From assembly GCA_934154445.1 (NCBI GenBank), contig CAKPGC010000010.1, positions 1 through 59,272 of the forward strand: 59,272 nucleotides of DNA. The letters run 5' to 3'. The notes under the pieces were generated by a model. That model saw only the letters and a list, made by a program, of their open reading frames with translations, was not told the DNA's origin and made no database searches. Shown one piece after another: positions 15,687 to 25,024 of this stretch (position 1 is its first letter; every line of letters starts with the position of its first letter). The position numbers were made by a program, and so were the translations under genes. Source of the DNA: an uncultured Clostridia bacterium. Its GTDB lineage: Bacteria; Bacillota; Clostridia; TANB77; CAG-508.

Positions 15687-17261
15687 CTATTTATGCCAGC
15701 CTTCAATATTATAAAATTGATAAAACCAATTTGGTTCTACTGTTCCAGCTAAATTTTGGCTATATGCCACTGTATATTTATTATTGTATAAACTTACATA
15801 AGGCATTTCGGTCTTATATATCTCACCTAATCTTTTATAATCTTGTTTAATTTTTTCTTCATCTTTTAAATTTTTCAATTCGTTCATTATATTAGTAACT
15901 TCTTCATTTGAATAATTTGATAGATTATTTTCTCCAAAGAATGTTGTTAAATCAGGACTTATAGATAAATTCATACTACATAAAATCATATCATAATTTT
16001 TGTTGTTTAAATAATTCTGATACTGTGCATCAGATGCTTTTATTAAATTTATTCTAAATCCTTGATTTTCTAATTGTTGTTTTATATTCTCTGCCACAGA
16101 CACTCTACTTGTATCGCTTAGTTTTACTATTAAATTCAATGATATTCTTTGTGTTTTGTAATTTTCTGTTTTTTGCCAATATTTGTATTTATAACTCCAT
16201 CCATCATCAATTAGTATTTGCTTTGCTTGTTCTACATTATAACCTAAACTTGAATCTTGCTCATTATATATCCAACTTCCATAATCTAATGGAAAACTTG
16301 AAGTATAATAGTTATCTCCATAAACACTTGAAACAATATTTGATTTATCTATTGAATAACATATTGCTTTTCTCACACTTGTTTGTGCCAATATTGAATT
16401 TTGAGTGTTAAACGCAATAAAGTCATGTTCTCTACCTTTCATCTCTTTTGAAAAATATCCTATTGTTCCTATATATTCTTTTAGATTACTATTTTGAGTA
16501 CTAATTAAATCAATATTTCCAATTTTAAATGAGTTGTATAATTCACCTACACTTGAATATATTGATATAGTTATCTTACTAAGTTTTAAATTATTTGCAT
16601 CTGGGTAATATTCATTCTTAGTTAAAATAAGTGCAGAATCTTGTACTTCACTAACCTTGTACATTCCTGTTCCAACAGGTACAATATCTGCATTAAATTC
16701 TTTATCACTATAATATTTACTTGATAATATAGGAAATGTTAAGTTATATTCAAAAAAAGGTACCTCTTGACTCAATATAATTCTTACAGTTGTATCATCT
16801 ACAACTTCTACAGTTGTTACATATTGTACATTAGAAGAATATATTGTATCAGAATCCTTTAATCTGTCTATTGTAAATTTTATATCCTCCGCTGTAAATT
16901 TATTTCCATCCGACCATCTTTTATTATCTTGTAATTTCACTATATAAGTTGTTTCATTTTGTTTTGCCCACTCTTTTGCCAAACACGTTTTTATTTTATA
17001 GTCTGACGTTAGTGTCATTAAAGGTTCAAATATTATTTTTGATATATCTTGAACATTTTTATTTTTACTTAATATTGGATTTATACTATCAAATGATGCT
17101 ACTCCTAATTTTATTTCTGTTATTTCTTCTTCAGTCTCCTCTTTTGTTTCATATACTTGTGCTTCTTTTTTTTGCTCATCCGTTTTTATTTTTACTATTG
17201 CAAATACCATAATTAACACTGCAAATATTATGAAAATATATTTAAAGTAGTTTGATTTCAT
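15687..17261 (-). CDS. ABC transporter substrate-binding protein, family 5 (peptide-type)
   Basis: The 524-residue protein has an uncleaved-looking N-terminal hydrophobic anchor (about 5-25), then a family 5 solute-binding domain. That domain shows IIFEPLMTLTSDYKIKTCLA, RWSDGNKFTAEDIKFTIDRL, GTGMYKV and VRKAICYSIDK, with the C-terminal lobe ending FYNIEGWHK. Such proteins deliver peptides, nickel or similar ligands to ABC importers. No lipobox cysteine is present, so it is probably held by its transmembrane helix. No permease or ATPase gene is adjacent; it is an orphan, and its ligand cannot be told. Confidence 0.85.
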   Translation of the reverse strand: MKSNYFKYIFIIFAVLIMVFAIVKIKTDEQKKEAQVYETKEETEEEITEIKLGVASFDSINPILSKNKNVQDISKIIFEPLMTLTSDYKIKTCLAKEWAKQNETTYIVKLQDNKRWSDGNKFTAEDIKFTIDRLKDSDTIYSSNVQYVTTVEVVDDTTVRIILSQEVPFFEYNLTFPILSSKYYSDKEFNADIVPVGTGMYKVSEVQDSALILTKNEYYPDANNLKLSKITISIYSSVGELYNSFKIGNIDLISTQNSNLKEYIGTIGYFSKEMKGREHDFIAFNTQNSILAQTSVRKAICYSIDKSNIVSSVYGDNYYTSSFPLDYGSWIYNEQDSSLGYNVEQAKQILIDDGWSYKYKYWQKTENYKTQRISLNLIVKLSDTSRVSVAENIKQQLENQGFRINLIKASDAQYQNYLNNKNYDMILCSMNLSISPDLTTFFGENNLSNYSNEEVTNIMNELKNLKDEEKIKQDYKRLGEIYKTEMPYVSLYNNKYTVAYSQNLAGTVEPNWFYQFYNIEGWHK

Positions 17262-17336
17262 AATCCACCTCTATCTCTGCTACATATAATACATTATTTT
17301 TTTTGTTTTTTCAATGTTTTTTTATAAAATTTTAAT

Positions 17337-17364
17337 GGTATGAAAGTTCTTTCTTTCATACCAT
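17337..17364 (-). terminator. Intrinsic terminator after the PHP gene
   Basis: GGTATGAAAG pairs with CTTTCATACC almost perfectly. On the minus strand it is followed by ATTAAAATTTTAT. It also lies right behind the duplicated feoB tail, and was probably the original feoB terminator. Confidence 0.7.
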
Positions 17365-17368
17365 CTTC

Positions 17369-17407
17369 TTATATAAATAATTTAACAACGTTATATACAA
17401 ATATCAT
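17369..17407 (-). repeat. Second copy of the feoB 3' end
   Basis: The minus strand encodes FVYNVVKLFI and a TAA, against LVYNVIKLFI and TAA at the real feoB end. Bases 17369-17400 match 18368-18399 at 30 of 32 positions, 999 bp apart. The copy overlaps the last codons of the PHP gene in another frame, so it serves no protein now. Confidence 0.8.
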
Positions 17408-18263
17408 ACCAATTATTTAATATTCCTTTACTTATATTTAAATTTCCATATCCCTTTCCAATCTTTCTATTCTGTTTTTTCTCTCCATGACAATCACTTC
17501 CACCTGACATAAGTAAATTATTTTCGTTACAATATTTTTCTAAAACTTTTACTTGTTCTTCTGAAAAGCTTGAATGATATACTTCTATTCCATCAATAAT
17601 ATTATTTTTATTTAATTTATCTAAAAAACCAATTGTGTCTTCTAAATGATATTTGAAAACATGTGCTACAAAAAGTTTTCCACCTGCAGTTCTTACTGCA
17701 TCAGCAACTGTATTAGCTTTTGGATAGTGAATACTAAAATCTACAAATACCGGAAATTTTTTATTTGTCACACATGAATTATAAAATACATCTATATCTT
17801 CCCATTCTTCTTTTTTAAAATATTTCTTGTTTTCTTCGTGTTTTTTTATTTCCGGAAAAATAATATCTATTGGCCATCCCTTATGTTCTTCATATTCTAA
17901 ATTTCCAATTTTTATATTGTTTTTCTTACAACTTTCTATCATATAATTAAATTCTTTTTTTAAATTTGGTTTTTTATTCTCATAATTACTAAATATAAAA
18001 CTATTTAATTTTTTATAATCAAAATTATATGCTAATAGATGAAACATTACACCATCAAATACAGTACTAAATTCCACACCTGTTATTATATTTCCTTTAA
18101 ATATTTCTTTAATATTTATTTTTTCTAGTTCTTTATAACTACTGATTGTATCATGGTCTGTTATAGATAATACTTCAATATTTGCCTTTTCAGCTTCTTC
18201 TAATAACTTTTTTAGATTCCATGTTCCATCCGAATAATTTGTATGTGTATGTAAATCTATCAT
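17391..18263 (-). CDS. PHP-domain phosphoesterase
   Basis: The 290-residue protein has the PHP (polymerase and histidinol phosphatase) metal motifs: HTHTNYSDGT (4-13), ITDHDTIS (about 39-46), GVEFS and FVAHVFKYH, and the terminal GGSDCHG. The stand-alone PHP family includes nucleotide phosphatases acting on 3',5'-bisphosphates and AMP-like substrates; the exact substrate here is unknown. The middle (about 85-170) is lysine-rich and less conserved. GGAGG precedes the ATG. The gene is bracketed by two copies of the feoB tail, which suggests it was inserted behind feoB. Confidence 0.82.
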   Translation of the reverse strand: MIDLHTHTNYSDGTWNLKKLLEEAEKANIEVLSITDHDTISSYKELEKINIKEIFKGNIITGVEFSTVFDGVMFHLLAYNFDYKKLNSFIFSNYENKKPNLKKEFNYMIESCKKNNIKIGNLEYEEHKGWPIDIIFPEIKKHEENKKYFKKEEWEDIDVFYNSCVTNKKFPVFVDFSIHYPKANTVADAVRTAGGKLFVAHVFKYHLEDTIGFLDKLNKNNIIDGIEVYHSSFSEEQVKVLEKYCNENNLLMSGGSDCHGEKKQNRKIGKGYGNLNISKGILNNWYDICI

Positions 18264-18367
18264 TTGTATCCTCCTATTATATTTCTAATTCATCTCTTGT
18301 CTTATTTCTTTTGCATATTGTATTATAATTTACCATTAAAAGCAATAATACACTTATTTTTTTCATA

Positions 18368-18399
18368 TTATATAAATAATTTAATAACATTATATACAA
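18368..18399 (-). repeat. feoB 3' end, partner of the repeat at 17369
   Basis: This is the last ten codons and stop of the intact feoB. With the copy at 17369-17400 it forms direct repeats around the PHP gene (two mismatches in 32 bases). Confidence 0.8.
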
Positions 18400-20518
18400 G
18401 TGTTGTACACATACAAAGTACAATTCCACAAGTTGTAGGAATTATAAAAGCAAGCCCAGTCCATTTCCAACTTCCAGTCTCCTTTTTTATAGTCAAAAGT
18501 GTTGTAGTACATGGGAAATGTAGTATTGTAAACAATATAACATTCATTGCAGTAAGCATAGTCCATCCATTTTGAATTAAAACTTGCCCTATTTGTGTAG
18601 TATCTTCTATATTTACTAACGCTCCTCCTTTTAAATAACTCATTAAAATTATAGGTAAAACAATTTCATTTGCAGGCATTCCTAAAATAAAAGCTGTCAA
18701 AATATACCCGTCCAGTCCCATAAGTTTTGCAAATGGATTCAAGAAATTTGCAACTAACGAAAGTAAACTTTCGCCATTAATACCAACATTAGCTAAAATC
18801 CAAATTACAAGTCCTGCAGGAGCTGCAACAGATATTGCTCTTCCTAATACAAATAATGTTCTATCAAATATTGAACGCACCAATATTTTTCCGAATTGTG
18901 GTTTTCTATATGGTGGTAATTCTAATACCATTGATGATGGTATTCCTTTTAATATTGTACTTGATAATATTTTTGATATTATCAAAGTTAAAATTATTCC
19001 AAGTATTATAGCAACTATTACTGTAACTGTAGATAATATTGATGATAAAAAGCCATTACTTCCTGCATACGCTCCTGCTATAAATATTGTTGCAATAGAT
19101 ATTAAAAACGGAAACCTTCCATTACATGGAACCAAATTATTGGTTAATATTGCAATTAATCTTTCTCTTGGAGAATCAATTATTCTACATCCCGTAACAC
19201 CGCAGCTATTGCATCCAAACCCCATACACATGGTAATCATTTGCTTTCCACTACAACATGCTTTTTTAAAAAAGCCATCCATATTAAATGCAATTCTTGG
19301 TAAATATCCCAAATCTTCTAATATTGTAAACAATGGGAAAAATATTGCCATTGGTGGAAGCATTACTGCTATAATCCATGTTAAAGTTTGATATACACCA
19401 TTTATTAACATATTAGAAAGCCATTCTGGAGAGTTTATATATTTTGCAAAAGTTATAAGTTTGCCTTGTATCCAATTAAACATATTAAATAACATTTGAG
19501 ATGGATAATTTGCTCCAACTATTGTAATCCAAAATATGATTCCTAAAAACAAAATCATTATTGGGATTCCGTATCTTCTGGATGTCAAAATTTTATCTAT
19601 TTTTCTATCTCTTGAACTATAATCTTTATTTTCGAATGTACATACTTCTTTTGAAATATTTTCTGCTTTCTTCATGATGTCTGCTACAACTTTATCTTTA
19701 AAATTATTTACTGTAATATTTTCTTTTTTCAGTTGTTGTTTTACCCCAGATAGACAATCTTGGATATCTTTGTTATCCAATTCTATATTTAAATTATTTT
19801 TTATTGAATTTAAGATTTTTTCCTCACCATCAATTAACTTAATAGAAATCCATTTATATAATTTTCCTAATTCTCTTTCATTTTCACTTAATGCATTAGT
19901 TGATCTACATCCTATCTGTATACACTGATTACAAGTTTCTGCTAATTTTTCTTCTAACACACTAATATTTTCCTCAATTTTTGAATCATACTCCACCTCA
20001 TTAGGCCTTGGTACAATTTCTCCAACACATACTTTATATATTGTATCTTTTAATTTTTCTAATGTATGTTTATCTCTTGCTATTGTACCTACGACAGGAA
20101 CTCCTAATAATAGTTCTAGCTTTTTTAGATTAATTTTTATTTTTTTCTTTTTAGCTTCATCCAATAAGTTGACACAAACAATAATATTATCTGTTATTTC
20201 CATTATTTGAAATACCAAATTTAAATTTCTTTCTAAGCATGTACCATCAACTACAATTACTGTTACATTTGGATTTCCAAAACATATATAGTCTCTTGCA
20301 ATTTCTTCTTCTTCTGAATTTGACATTATAGAATATGTACCCGGTATATCCACCAATTCAAACATACTGTCTTTTATTACTAGTTTTCCAGTTGCATTTG
20401 CTACTGTTTTTCCTGTCCAATTTCCTGTGTGTTGATGCATTCCTGTTAAACTATTAAATATTGTTGACTTTCCCACATTTGGATTTCCTGCCAATGCCAC
20501 TGTATATGTGTTTTGCAC
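18368..20518 (-). CDS. feoB: Ferrous iron transporter FeoB
   Basis: FeoB is the GTP-gated membrane transporter for Fe(II), the main iron form for anaerobes. The 716-residue protein has an N-terminal G domain with GNPNVGKST (G1, 11-19), DIPGTYS (G3, about 58-64) and NLLDEA (G4, where NxxD is expected). A helical GDI-like region follows. From about residue 320 comes the membrane part with repeated Gate motifs (FPLFTILEDLGYLPRIAFNM and the C-terminal ILGMPANEIVLPI), and the CMGFGCNSCGV segment. The start is GTG behind AAGGTGGTG. No feoA or feoC gene is nearby. Confidence 0.95.
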   Translation of the reverse strand: MQNTYTVALAGNPNVGKSTIFNSLTGMHQHTGNWTGKTVANATGKLVIKDSMFELVDIPGTYSIMSNSEEEEIARDYICFGNPNVTVIVVDGTCLERNLNLVFQIMEITDNIIVCVNLLDEAKKKKIKINLKKLELLLGVPVVGTIARDKHTLEKLKDTIYKVCVGEIVPRPNEVEYDSKIEENISVLEEKLAETCNQCIQIGCRSTNALSENERELGKLYKWISIKLIDGEEKILNSIKNNLNIELDNKDIQDCLSGVKQQLKKENITVNNFKDKVVADIMKKAENISKEVCTFENKDYSSRDRKIDKILTSRRYGIPIMILFLGIIFWITIVGANYPSQMLFNMFNWIQGKLITFAKYINSPEWLSNMLINGVYQTLTWIIAVMLPPMAIFFPLFTILEDLGYLPRIAFNMDGFFKKACCSGKQMITMCMGFGCNSCGVTGCRIIDSPRERLIAILTNNLVPCNGRFPFLISIATIFIAGAYAGSNGFLSSILSTVTVIVAIILGIILTLIISKILSSTILKGIPSSMVLELPPYRKPQFGKILVRSIFDRTLFVLGRAISVAAPAGLVIWILANVGINGESLLSLVANFLNPFAKLMGLDGYILTAFILGMPANEIVLPIILMSYLKGGALVNIEDTTQIGQVLIQNGWTMLTAMNVILFTILHFPCTTTLLTIKKETGSWKWTGLAFIIPTTCGIVLCMCTTLVYNVIKLFI

Positions 20519-20582
20519 AAAATCACCACCTTAAATTTTATTATTACAATATATGTTTTTCATTTAAGATAATGACATAAAA

Positions 20583-20628
20583 ATAGCCCTTTATTATTAA
20601 ACTCTTTGGTCTAATAATAAGGAGCTAT
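20583..20628 (-). terminator. Intrinsic terminator of the ABC exporter operon
   Basis: ATAGC...TTATTATTA pairs with TAATAATAA...GCTAT (15 of 17 positions). On the minus strand TTTTTATG follows the hairpin. It lies 19 bases past the permease stop. Confidence 0.75.
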
Positions 20629-20646
20629 ATTATTATATGATATTTT

Positions 20647-23600
20647 TTATTCAACATATTTCAAATTTTCTATCATATCAATTTTCTTTAAGGCAAAATA
20701 TGTTGCAATGTTTACAATAACAGTAAACACCACAGTAATTATAACTGCATATACATAACTAATCGGATTAATAGTCTTACTAAATCTTAATATATTAATC
20801 TCACAAGTTCCCATTATATAATAATTCAAGAAATATCCTCCAATTAGTCCTAAAATTATTCCAATCACCGTTAAAATAACAGTTTCCCTTGTTACATATT
20901 TATATACTTCTTTATCATAAAAGCCTAAAACTTTGATTGTTGCAAGTTCTCGAATTCTTTCACTTATATTTACATTTGATAAATTATATAATACAACAAA
21001 AGCTAATAAACCTGCTGATACAATTAACACCACAACAACATAATTCAACAAGCTCATCATATCATCGATTTGTTCTACCATTGATGATATATTACTAACT
21101 GATGCAACCTCATTTTGATTCATTATTTCAGTTGCTAACTCATCTTGCTCTTCAGAGGTTAAGTTATTATTTTTTGTTAGCAATACATTAGCAGTATAAT
21201 CTTTTTTATAAATGTTTTCATAAGTTTGTTTTGACATATATACATAGTGTGATACATAATTTTCAACAATGTTTGAAATTTTTATTTGAACTTCTTTTTC
21301 ATCTGCATCTTTTAAAATTATTGTATCTCCACTTTTTACTTCTAACAGTTGTGCTGCTTTATCTGTTAAACATATCTCATTTTCTTTTAAGCTGATTTTT
21401 TCTTTTTTCTTAACATCTTTTATATTAATTATTCCATCTAATTCATTTTCATCACTTGGAACAATTATTTGAACATCTTTCGAATTCTTTCCGTTTATTA
21501 CTGTTCCTGATGTCATATATACTTTGACTATTTTTGTTATTTTTTCTTCTTTATTTAAATTAGAAATAAATTCTTGTCTTTGTATTTCTTCTAAACTATC
21601 TTTTAGACTTATTTGCATATCATATTGAAATACATTTTCATATTGATTTGGTACTATTTTTTTCACAGAATCTTTTACTCCAAATCCTGTAAGAATCAAT
21701 GCTGTACATCCTAAAATTCCTATTATTGTCATATAGAATCTTTTTTTATATCTAAATAAATTTCTGACCGTAACTTTTTGGCTAAAATTTAGATGCTTCC
21801 ATATAAATGGTATTCTTTCTAAAAAAACTCTGTTTCCCATCTTAGGAGCTTTTGGTCTCATTAAATTTGCTGGTGTGTTTATCAACTCTTTTAATATTGT
21901 ATATATTGTTGCACCTATTATACAAACACTAATAAAAATCAATCCCATTCCACCATACTTTAAATTAAAGCTAATAGAAATATCAGGTAATTGATACATC
22001 ATTCCATACATCATCCAAATGATTTTTGGCAAAATCACAAAACCTACACACATTCCAAAAATTGCTCCTACCACACACGCCAAACTTGCATAAATAACAT
22101 ATTTACTTGTAATTTGTAATTTATTATATCCTAGTGCTTTCAAAGTTCCTATTTGCATACGTTGTTCTTCAACCATTCTAGTCATTGATGTTAACGATAT
22201 AAGTGTTGCAACTATAAAAAACACAATAGGGAAAACTCTTCCTATATTAGCAATACTTTTTGTATCTTGTATAAAACCCACATATCCAACATTTGAATTT
22301 CTATCTAATATATACCATGTTGGATTTTCTATTTTCAATATTTTTTCTTTTGCATCTATTAATTCTTTTTCTGAATCCGCAATTTTCTGTTCAAATTCTT
22401 GCTTATTATTATTTAGTTCTTCTTCGCCTTTTGCTAATTCTTGTTTTGATTTTTCTAATTCTTGTTTTGCAGTTTCAATTTTTATATATGTTAATTTTTT
22501 AGTTTGATTAAATTGAGACTCCTTTTTTGTCAATTCATTTTTTGCGGTTCGTATTTGATTTTTCCCATTTTCTATCTCTTGTTTTCCGGCAGTTATACCA
22601 TTTTCTATTTGAGCAATTCCCTCTTCTATTGTTTGCCTATTTTGTTTTAATTTTGTAATTTGTTCATCTAACAACTTTTTTTGCATTTCATAAATCTGCT
22701 TTTGATCTTCTGAAAGTGTTGTATCTTTCAGTAATTCTGCAATAGCATTATATTGTATTTGCACCTGTTGTAATCCATTATCTACCTGATTTAAGTTTAT
22801 TTGTAATTCTTGTCTTTGTTTTTCTAATTCTTCAAAAGATTTACTAGCTTCTTGTTCTTTTTCCAACAGTTTTTTCTCATTTGCATCTATTTGTAATTTA
22901 TAATTATTTATTTCTGTTTGGGCATTTGCAAACTCAACATCAGCTTTTTTCTTATTTTTATTTATCTCGTTTTCTGCATTTTGTATTTGGCTTTTTCCAT
23001 TTTTTATTTCTTTTTCCGCTTCTTCTATTTTCTGTTGTGCTTCTATTTTCTTTGTATTCAATTCATTTTCCGCATCTATAACTTTTTTATTTGCTATATC
23101 CACAAGCTGATTACGTCTTGCCTGTTCTCTTTCAGCTTTTATTTCTTCAATATTATTTTTTACTTTATTTACATGCTCTTCATACTCATCACTTGAAGTT
23201 GTATATTTTTTAGCATCCTTTACTTGCACATATATACTCGTATAAATATCTTTTGCACTTATATTTTCTTGTGGTATGTATATATAGTAATTCACTTTTC
23301 CAGAACCTAATTTACTAGTTCCTCTGTCTCTTGAAATATATAATGGACTTTTTACAACACCAACTATCTTCATTTCGTCTTGCTTTAAATATGAAATTTC
23401 TTCTCCGTCATCTTTTTTAGTATTTCCTATTTCTACCTGAACTTTATCTCCTATTTGTTTATTATTAAATGTTAGAAAAGATTTTTCAACTACACATTCA
23501 TCCTCTGCTTGTGGTAAATTTCCTTCCAATAATATTGGTTGATTTAATTTGCCAATAGTTATAAATTTTGTAACTATTTCTTTGTTATTTATTTCTATTT

Positions 23601-23880
23601 TTCCATCAGTTTCATAACTTCCCTGAACATTTTCAACATCTTCAATTTTTGATATTTCATTTAAATCTTCCTCAGTCAATCCCAAAGTTGATATAATTTG
23701 AATATCAAATACATTTTGCTCATCATAATATTTATCAATCGTATCTACCATATCTGGTGAAGTTGCCCTTATCCCAGCAAAGAACCCAACCCCTAAGAAT
23801 GCCATTAACATGATAGATATAAATCTTTTATATGTATTTTTTATTTCTTTAACACTATCTTTTAATAAAGCTTTTTTCAT
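20647..23880 (-). CDS. FtsX/MacB-type ABC transporter permease with a long extracytoplasmic coiled coil
   Basis: The 1077-residue membrane protein has an N-terminal transmembrane helix (about 18-38) and a periplasmic-like domain. A long Glu/Lys/Gln-rich heptad region spans about 240-530. Then come a FtsX three-helix core (about 550-690), a second ectodomain, and a C-terminal FtsX core (about 955-1070). Two FtsX cores in one chain imply that it pairs with an ATPase dimer alone. The architecture fits mechanotransmission or lipoprotein/peptide export (MacB, LolC/E type) rather than import. The coiled coil, close to 300 residues, may span much of the cell wall. The ATPase gene is 30 bases upstream. 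Confidence 0.85.
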   Translation of the reverse strand: MKKALLKDSVKEIKNTYKRFISIMLMAFLGVGFFAGIRATSPDMVDTIDKYYDEQNVFDIQIISTLGLTEEDLNEISKIEDVENVQGSYETDGKIEINNKEIVTKFITIGKLNQPILLEGNLPQAEDECVVEKSFLTFNNKQIGDKVQVEIGNTKKDDGEEISYLKQDEMKIVGVVKSPLYISRDRGTSKLGSGKVNYYIYIPQENISAKDIYTSIYVQVKDAKKYTTSSDEYEEHVNKVKNNIEEIKAEREQARRNQLVDIANKKVIDAENELNTKKIEAQQKIEEAEKEIKNGKSQIQNAENEINKNKKKADVEFANAQTEINNYKLQIDANEKKLLEKEQEASKSFEELEKQRQELQINLNQVDNGLQQVQIQYNAIAELLKDTTLSEDQKQIYEMQKKLLDEQITKLKQNRQTIEEGIAQIENGITAGKQEIENGKNQIRTAKNELTKKESQFNQTKKLTYIKIETAKQELEKSKQELAKGEEELNNNKQEFEQKIADSEKELIDAKEKILKIENPTWYILDRNSNVGYVGFIQDTKSIANIGRVFPIVFFIVATLISLTSMTRMVEEQRMQIGTLKALGYNKLQITSKYVIYASLACVVGAIFGMCVGFVILPKIIWMMYGMMYQLPDISISFNLKYGGMGLIFISVCIIGATIYTILKELINTPANLMRPKAPKMGNRVFLERIPFIWKHLNFSQKVTVRNLFRYKKRFYMTIIGILGCTALILTGFGVKDSVKKIVPNQYENVFQYDMQISLKDSLEEIQRQEFISNLNKEEKITKIVKVYMTSGTVINGKNSKDVQIIVPSDENELDGIINIKDVKKKEKISLKENEICLTDKAAQLLEVKSGDTIILKDADEKEVQIKISNIVENYVSHYVYMSKQTYENIYKKDYTANVLLTKNNNLTSEEQDELATEIMNQNEVASVSNISSMVEQIDDMMSLLNYVVVVLIVSAGLLAFVVLYNLSNVNISERIRELATIKVLGFYDKEVYKYVTRETVILTVIGIILGLIGGYFLNYYIMGTCEINILRFSKTINPISYVYAVIITVVFTVIVNIATYFALKKIDMIENLKYVE

Positions 23881-23910
23881 TTTTTATATCCTTTCTAAAA
23901 AATACCTGCA

Positions 23911-24612
23911 TTACCATTCTATATTCTCAACTGGTATTGGATTCTTATTTATTTCAACACTTTCTGCAGTTCCATTTTTAAAATGAATTACTTTATCAGC
24001 CATTGGTGCTATTGATGTATTATGTGTAATTATTAATACAGTCATATTTTCTTTTCTGCATGTATCTTGCAACAATTTTAATATTTGCTTTCCAGTTTTA
24101 TAATCTAATGCACCCGTTGGCTCATCACACAATAAAAGTTTAGGATTTTTTGCTATAGCCCTTGCAATTGCAATTCTTTGTTGCTCTCCTCCTGATAATT
24201 GTGATGGAAAATTATTCATTCTATCTTTTAATCCAACTTTTTTAATTACTTCTACTGGATCTAATGAATCTTTACAAATTTGCGTTGCCAATTCAACATT
24301 TTCTTTAGCTGTCAAATTTTGTACTAAATTATAAAATTGGAATACAAATCCTATATCCTCTCTCCTATATTTAATTAATTCTTTTCCTTTTAACTTTGTA
24401 ATATTTTTTCCATCTATTAATGCATCCCCTGATGTTGCTGTGTCCATCCCTCCTAATATATTTAGTGTTGTTGTTTTTCCTGCTCCTGATGGTCCAACAA
24501 TAACTACTAACTCTCCCTTTTCTATTTGAAAACTTGTATTATTTAGGGCTTTTATGGTTATTTCTCCCATCTTATAATCTTTATTTATATTTTTAAATTC
24601 TATATATGACAT
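23911..24612 (-). CDS. ABC transporter ATP-binding protein (MacB/LolD type)
   Basis: The 233-residue ATPase shows Walker A GPSGAGKTT (39-47), Q-loop FQFYNLVQNLTAKEN, the signature QLSGGEQQRIAIARA, Walker B LLLCDEPTGALD and the switch histidine IITHN. The DEPTGALD and YNLVQNLTAKENV details are characteristic of the MacB/LolD subfamily that partners FtsX-type permeases. It precedes the permease by 30 bases and surely forms one transporter with it. AAGGAGG precedes the ATG. The substrate is unknown. No two-component genes of the bacitracin-sensing type lie nearby. Confidence 0.92.
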   Translation of the reverse strand: MSYIEFKNINKDYKMGEITIKALNNTSFQIEKGELVVIVGPSGAGKTTTLNILGGMDTATSGDALIDGKNITKLKGKELIKYRREDIGFVFQFYNLVQNLTAKENVELATQICKDSLDPVEVIKKVGLKDRMNNFPSQLSGGEQQRIAIARAIAKNPKLLLCDEPTGALDYKTGKQILKLLQDTCRKENMTVLIITHNTSIAPMADKVIHFKNGTAESVEINKNPIPVENIEW

Positions 24613-24641
24613 CTTTTTATACCTCCTTTTCTACTTAAAAG

Positions 24642-24672
24642 CACCCCTGCAAATCTTTTAAATGCAAGGGTG
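24642..24672 (-). terminator. Terminator between the small unknown gene and the ABC operon
   Basis: CACCCCTGCA pairs with TGCAAGGGTG (one mismatch). The T-tract after it on the minus strand is short (GCTTTTAAG). Confidence 0.55.
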
Positions 24673-24683
24673 TATCACTTTTA

Positions 24684-24935
24684 TTATAATTCAAAAATGT
24701 TTGCTTTTAATATTATTTTTGAAATTTTAGTTTTCTCACTTAAAGGAACTTCCCAAACACTTCCGATAATCGACCTTCCCTTTATATATTCTTGCTTAGG
24801 CTCTCCTAAAATTTTATATAATTGTTTTTCTAATTCGATTTTATTTGTATAAATCGATAATAATTTTTCACTATACAATACATTAATTGTTGTTTCTGTT
24901 TCTGCCTTATTTATTTCTTTATATATTTTCTTCAT
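24684..24935 (-). CDS. Small protein of unknown function
   Basis: Eighty-three residues begin MKKIYKEINKAETETTINVL, with LLSIYTNKIELEKQL and IIGSVWEVPLSEKTKISKI further on. No transmembrane segment, metal motif or known domain is visible. It looks like a small alpha/beta cytoplasmic protein. AAGGA precedes the ATG at a good distance, composition is like its neighbours, and a terminator follows, so it is a credible gene. It lies 89 bases after ptsI on the same strand and may be the tail of the fru-pts transcript. Confidence 0.6.
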   Translation of the reverse strand: MKKIYKEINKAETETTINVLYSEKLLSIYTNKIELEKQLYKILGEPKQEYIKGRSIIGSVWEVPLSEKTKISKIILKANIFEL

Positions 24936-25024
24936 AAATTATTCCTTAAAACTTTTTTATTTTTATCTTTAAACTTTCATCTTCTGTATTGTTTTTTATA
25001 AGATATCACATTTTTCATTTAATT

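Noticed and set aside
18264..18367. Complete second feoB gene
   Set aside because: Only the last ten codons are duplicated; the sequence between the repeats is the PHP gene and its leader.
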